In this document: positions 43,404 through 45,222 of the stretch, piece after piece
Numbering within the stretch: position 1 is the first letter of the stretch
Layout: each line of letters opens with the position of its first letter
Assembly: GCA_964560875.1 (NCBI GenBank)
Contig: CAZLMW010000060.1
Span: 1 to 45,222 of the forward strand
Origin: CAZLMW01 sp964560875
GTDB taxonomy: Bacteria; Myxococcota_A; UBA9042
Length of the DNA: 45,222 bases
Direction: 5' to 3'
Translations under genes and position numbers: made by a program
Notes under the pieces: generated by a model
What the model was told of the DNA's origin: nothing
The model's input: only the letters and a program-made list of their open reading frames with translations
Databases searched by the model: none

Positions 43404-45043
43404 CCCGCGGGATCCGGAGCCGATCCGGCGAGAAAGTCGCGCAGCTTCGTGTAGAGCGCGGCGAGGTTGTCGTCGGTCGACGCGTCCACGGCGATGGCAT
43501 CAAGTCGGAACCACGCGTCACCGGCCTCGCGCCAGCGGCCCCCCTCTTCTTTGACGACCAAGCCACCTTTTTTGCGCACCCCGAGCAAGCGCGTCAGTGA
43601 ATCCCAATCTTCGTAGAAATACTCGAGCAGCAGCGGGATCACGTCATCACGCAGACACCGGCCAACTTCGCTCTGCACATCGGCAGCAGTCTTGGCCGAC
43701 TCGACGGCTTTCATCAGGTAGCTGTGGCCGATCGTGTAGTCGCGGCCTTTGAGCGCCGTGATCCCTTCGTTGAGCTTTCGGAAGGTCTTGCGCGCGGCGT
43801 GCACCTCTTCCGTGGCGGCCTTTTCGAGCGAAGGGGCGTTGGTCGTGATCCAGTCGGCCCAGAACCTCTTCTTGAATTGGGGCCCTACCCAAGCGAAGTG
43901 AAACCGGCGCCGAAGGGCGAAGTCCATCATCGCGATGCTGCGATCGGCCGTGTTCATCGTGCCCCAGACGTGCACGTTGCTTGGAACGTAGAAGTTGTCG
44001 GGTGCGTCGTCCTGCTTGACCGGCAAACGGACTGGGACCGTCGTGGGTGTTCGGTACCACACGTTCTCTTTCGCGCCAGTCGGAAGCGCGGCGGGATCCA
44101 TGAGAGTCGCGTCACTCGGGGCCTCCTGGCCTTCCGCGACGAATACGGCCCGTTTATCCGGTTCCAGCAGCGTGATGAGCTCACCAAAGATGCGCGACAG
44201 GTTGCCGCGGTTCATCTCGTCGATGACCAGGTAATGGGGCTCACCGGGGGTCGCCCACGCTGCGTGGCAGAGCTCCACAAATACGCCGGGCTTGGGAGCG
44301 TAGGTGACCCGTCCCTCGCTATCGGTAGCGGGCCGCAGTCCGATGACGAAATCCTCGTACGAATAGGACGGGTGAAACGTCACAAATCGGCCGGTGTCAT
44401 TGTCGACGCGTAGCTTGCCGAGCTCGTTGAGCAGTTGCCATGTCTTGCCGGTCCCCGGAGGCCCACTGAGGATGAGATTCCTGCGATTTCGGGAACGCAC
44501 ATCATCCTCGGACCGACTTCCGTCCGCGCCGTCATTCGCGGGCGCCTGCGCCCATCCACGTTCGAGCAGGAAGGACGCGAGGTTCTCGATCGTGGGTTCG
44601 GCCCCAAGCGCTTCCCGGATCGCTGCGCGCGCCTCGTCCTCGACCGCTGTGAGCTTTTCCAATTCGATGTGCAGGCCTGCGGATACGCCACCCCAGGTTG
44701 TGACGCTCCGAAGCGCGGGATTTCGAGCCACACGATGCAGGAAATAGAAGCGATCCAGCGACATGACTTCCTGGTCCAGAAACCGCTGGGTCCAGTCGAC
44801 GAATTTCTCGCGAGTCTTCTCCCGGCTGATCTTCGCAGCATCGGCGGCCAGCGCTTTTGCAAGCTCGAGGACATCCGGCGATGGAATGGCGCCATTGCGT
44901 GCGTCGTTGGTCAGATCCCAGGTGCACCCGCCAACCTCGCCCATGTAGTGATCGATGAGTTCGACCGACTCCAGACCGAGCTCCAGGAGCCAGTTCGCAA
45001 CCACATAACGCTTGTCCGTTTTCGAAAGCCCGTTCGCGACCAT
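43400..45043 (-). CDS. mcrB: McrB family AAA+ GTPase/ATPase
   Basis: The 547-residue motor subunit of a McrBC-type defence system. Walker A GPPGTGKT is at about residue 194, Walker B YLVIDEMNRGN at about 274, and the McrB signature MNTADRS (sensor region) at about 362. The arginine-finger-like segment RRRFHFAWVG follows. The N-terminal 170 residues are not the classic DUF3578/EVE-type readers and are unrecognised; they presumably choose the DNA target (modified bases or phage DNA). ATG 45043 directly follows the stop of the upstream gene, whose end supplies the ribosome site GGAG. Coupled to mcrC by ATGA. It is part of a probable three-gene unit with the partial gene at the window edge. Confidence 0.95.
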   Translation of the reverse strand: MVANGLSKTDKRYVVANWLLELGLESVELIDHYMGEVGGCTWDLTNDARNGAIPSPDVLELAKALAADAAKISREKTREKFVDWTQRFLDQEVMSLDRFYFLHRVARNPALRSVTTWGGVSAGLHIELEKLTAVEDEARAAIREALGAEPTIENLASFLLERGWAQAPANDGADGSRSEDDVRSRNRRNLILSGPPGTGKTWQLLNELGKLRVDNDTGRFVTFHPSYSYEDFVIGLRPATDSEGRVTYAPKPGVFVELCHAAWATPGEPHYLVIDEMNRGNLSRIFGELITLLEPDKRAVFVAEGQEAPSDATLMDPAALPTGAKENVWYRTPTTVPVRLPVKQDDAPDNFYVPSNVHVWGTMNTADRSIAMMDFALRRRFHFAWVGPQFKKRFWADWITTNAPSLEKAATEEVHAARKTFRKLNEGITALKGRDYTIGHSYLMKAVESAKTAADVQSEVGRCLRDDVIPLLLEYFYEDWDSLTRLLGVRKKGGLVVKEEGGRWREAGDAWFRLDAIAVDASTDDNLAALYTKLRDFLAGSAPDPAG

Positions 45044-45222
45044 CTACCACTCCACCAATGCGACGCTGCCAACAAAAAGCAGCCCGACCTTGTTCACGTT
45101 CAGCCCCGCAGCACCGCACGCGCTCCGGTACGACTCGACTTGCGGGGTGTATTTGGCAAGCGCTCGATCGCGCCGCTCTTCCCCCACACCGTCAACCCGC
45201 AGCTGCCCCTTGAAATCCACGA
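45044..45222 (-). CDS. C-terminal fragment of a probable PD-(D/E)XK nuclease/helicase gene (runs off the window)
   Basis: The last 58 residues of an open frame run from the window edge to TAG 45044-45046, one base before the mcrB start codon. They begin VDFKGQLRVDG and continue with YTPQVESYRSACGAAG and VGLLFVGSVALVEW. The order 'VDFK ... Y-x-x-Q-x-x-x-Y-x-x-A ... LLFV ... VE' is the usual end of RecB/Cas4-like or UvrD-helicase-fused nuclease domains, where the Asp and Lys belong to the active site. As it abuts mcrB, it is likely part of the same defence operon. The rest of the gene is outside the window. Confidence 0.6.
   Translation of the reverse strand, partial: VDFKGQLRVDGVGEERRDRALAKYTPQVESYRSACGAAGLNVNKVGLLFVGSVALVEW

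Overview
The window is high-GC bacterial DNA, dense with genes. It most resembles a Myxococcota-type (deltaproteobacterial lineage) chromosome. This is an inference from protein style: many lipoproteins with Asp/Thr/Ala-rich linkers, two surface proteins built from tandem Cys-rich repeats, a CGDGxCDxGE-type Cys motif, a hybrid kinase with a C-terminal phosphotransfer domain, and a PilZ protein with a long disordered linker. No rRNA, tRNA, CRISPR array or insertion sequence was seen. A run of 100 N (40105-40204) marks a scaffold gap, and the window ends inside a gene on the right.

Layout. 1-5.4 kb: an enoyl-CoA isomerase-like gene, a cupin lipoprotein, the threonine operon hom-thrC-thrB and a small membrane protein. 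5.4-7.3 kb: a universal stress protein, an exonuclease III-like enzyme, a 50-codon remnant of a formylglycine-generating-enzyme domain, and a DUF1244 gene. 7.3-13.7 kb: a minus-strand block with a hybrid histidine kinase and, upstream of it, four genes joined by ATGA overlaps: inositol monophosphatase, TPR-like lipoprotein, MlaF ATPase and MlaE permease. 13.8-19.2 kb: a PilZ protein and a lipid block (long-chain acyl-CoA synthetase, TetR regulator, divergent fatty acid desaturase). The TetR-desaturase spacer holds three copies of one 20-bp palindrome. The 490-bp gap before the synthetase is AT-richer and holds repeats able to form a pseudoknot.

19.2-24.1 kb: an internally deleted spermidine-synthase-like gene, an alpha/beta hydrolase with an apparent terminal frameshift, an M48 lipoprotein protease, a MORN-like-repeat lipoprotein and a ROK/polyphosphate-glucokinase-like kinase. 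24.1-41.9 kb is a cell-surface region: a giant Cys-rich di-haem cytochrome, YebC, a right-handed beta-helix lipoprotein, an LtaS/sulfatase-type membrane enzyme whose tail runs into an antisense M24 peptidase remnant, a Lys/Ala-rich lipoprotein, a 1260-residue zincin lipoprotein, an outer-membrane barrel and a second Cys-rich lipoprotein cut by the gap. 42.0-45.2 kb: a McrBC-type restriction pair, preceded by the 3' end of a probable PD-(D/E)XK nuclease gene.

The most interesting signals are the three-site operator array controlling desaturase/TetR; the barrel + giant metalloprotease + lipoprotein row; the six-unit Cys-rich repeat shared by a cytochrome and a lipoprotein; an MlaFE operon without MlaD but with a TPR-like lipoprotein and an inositol phosphatase; and four decaying genes, two of which have donated new C-terminal tails.
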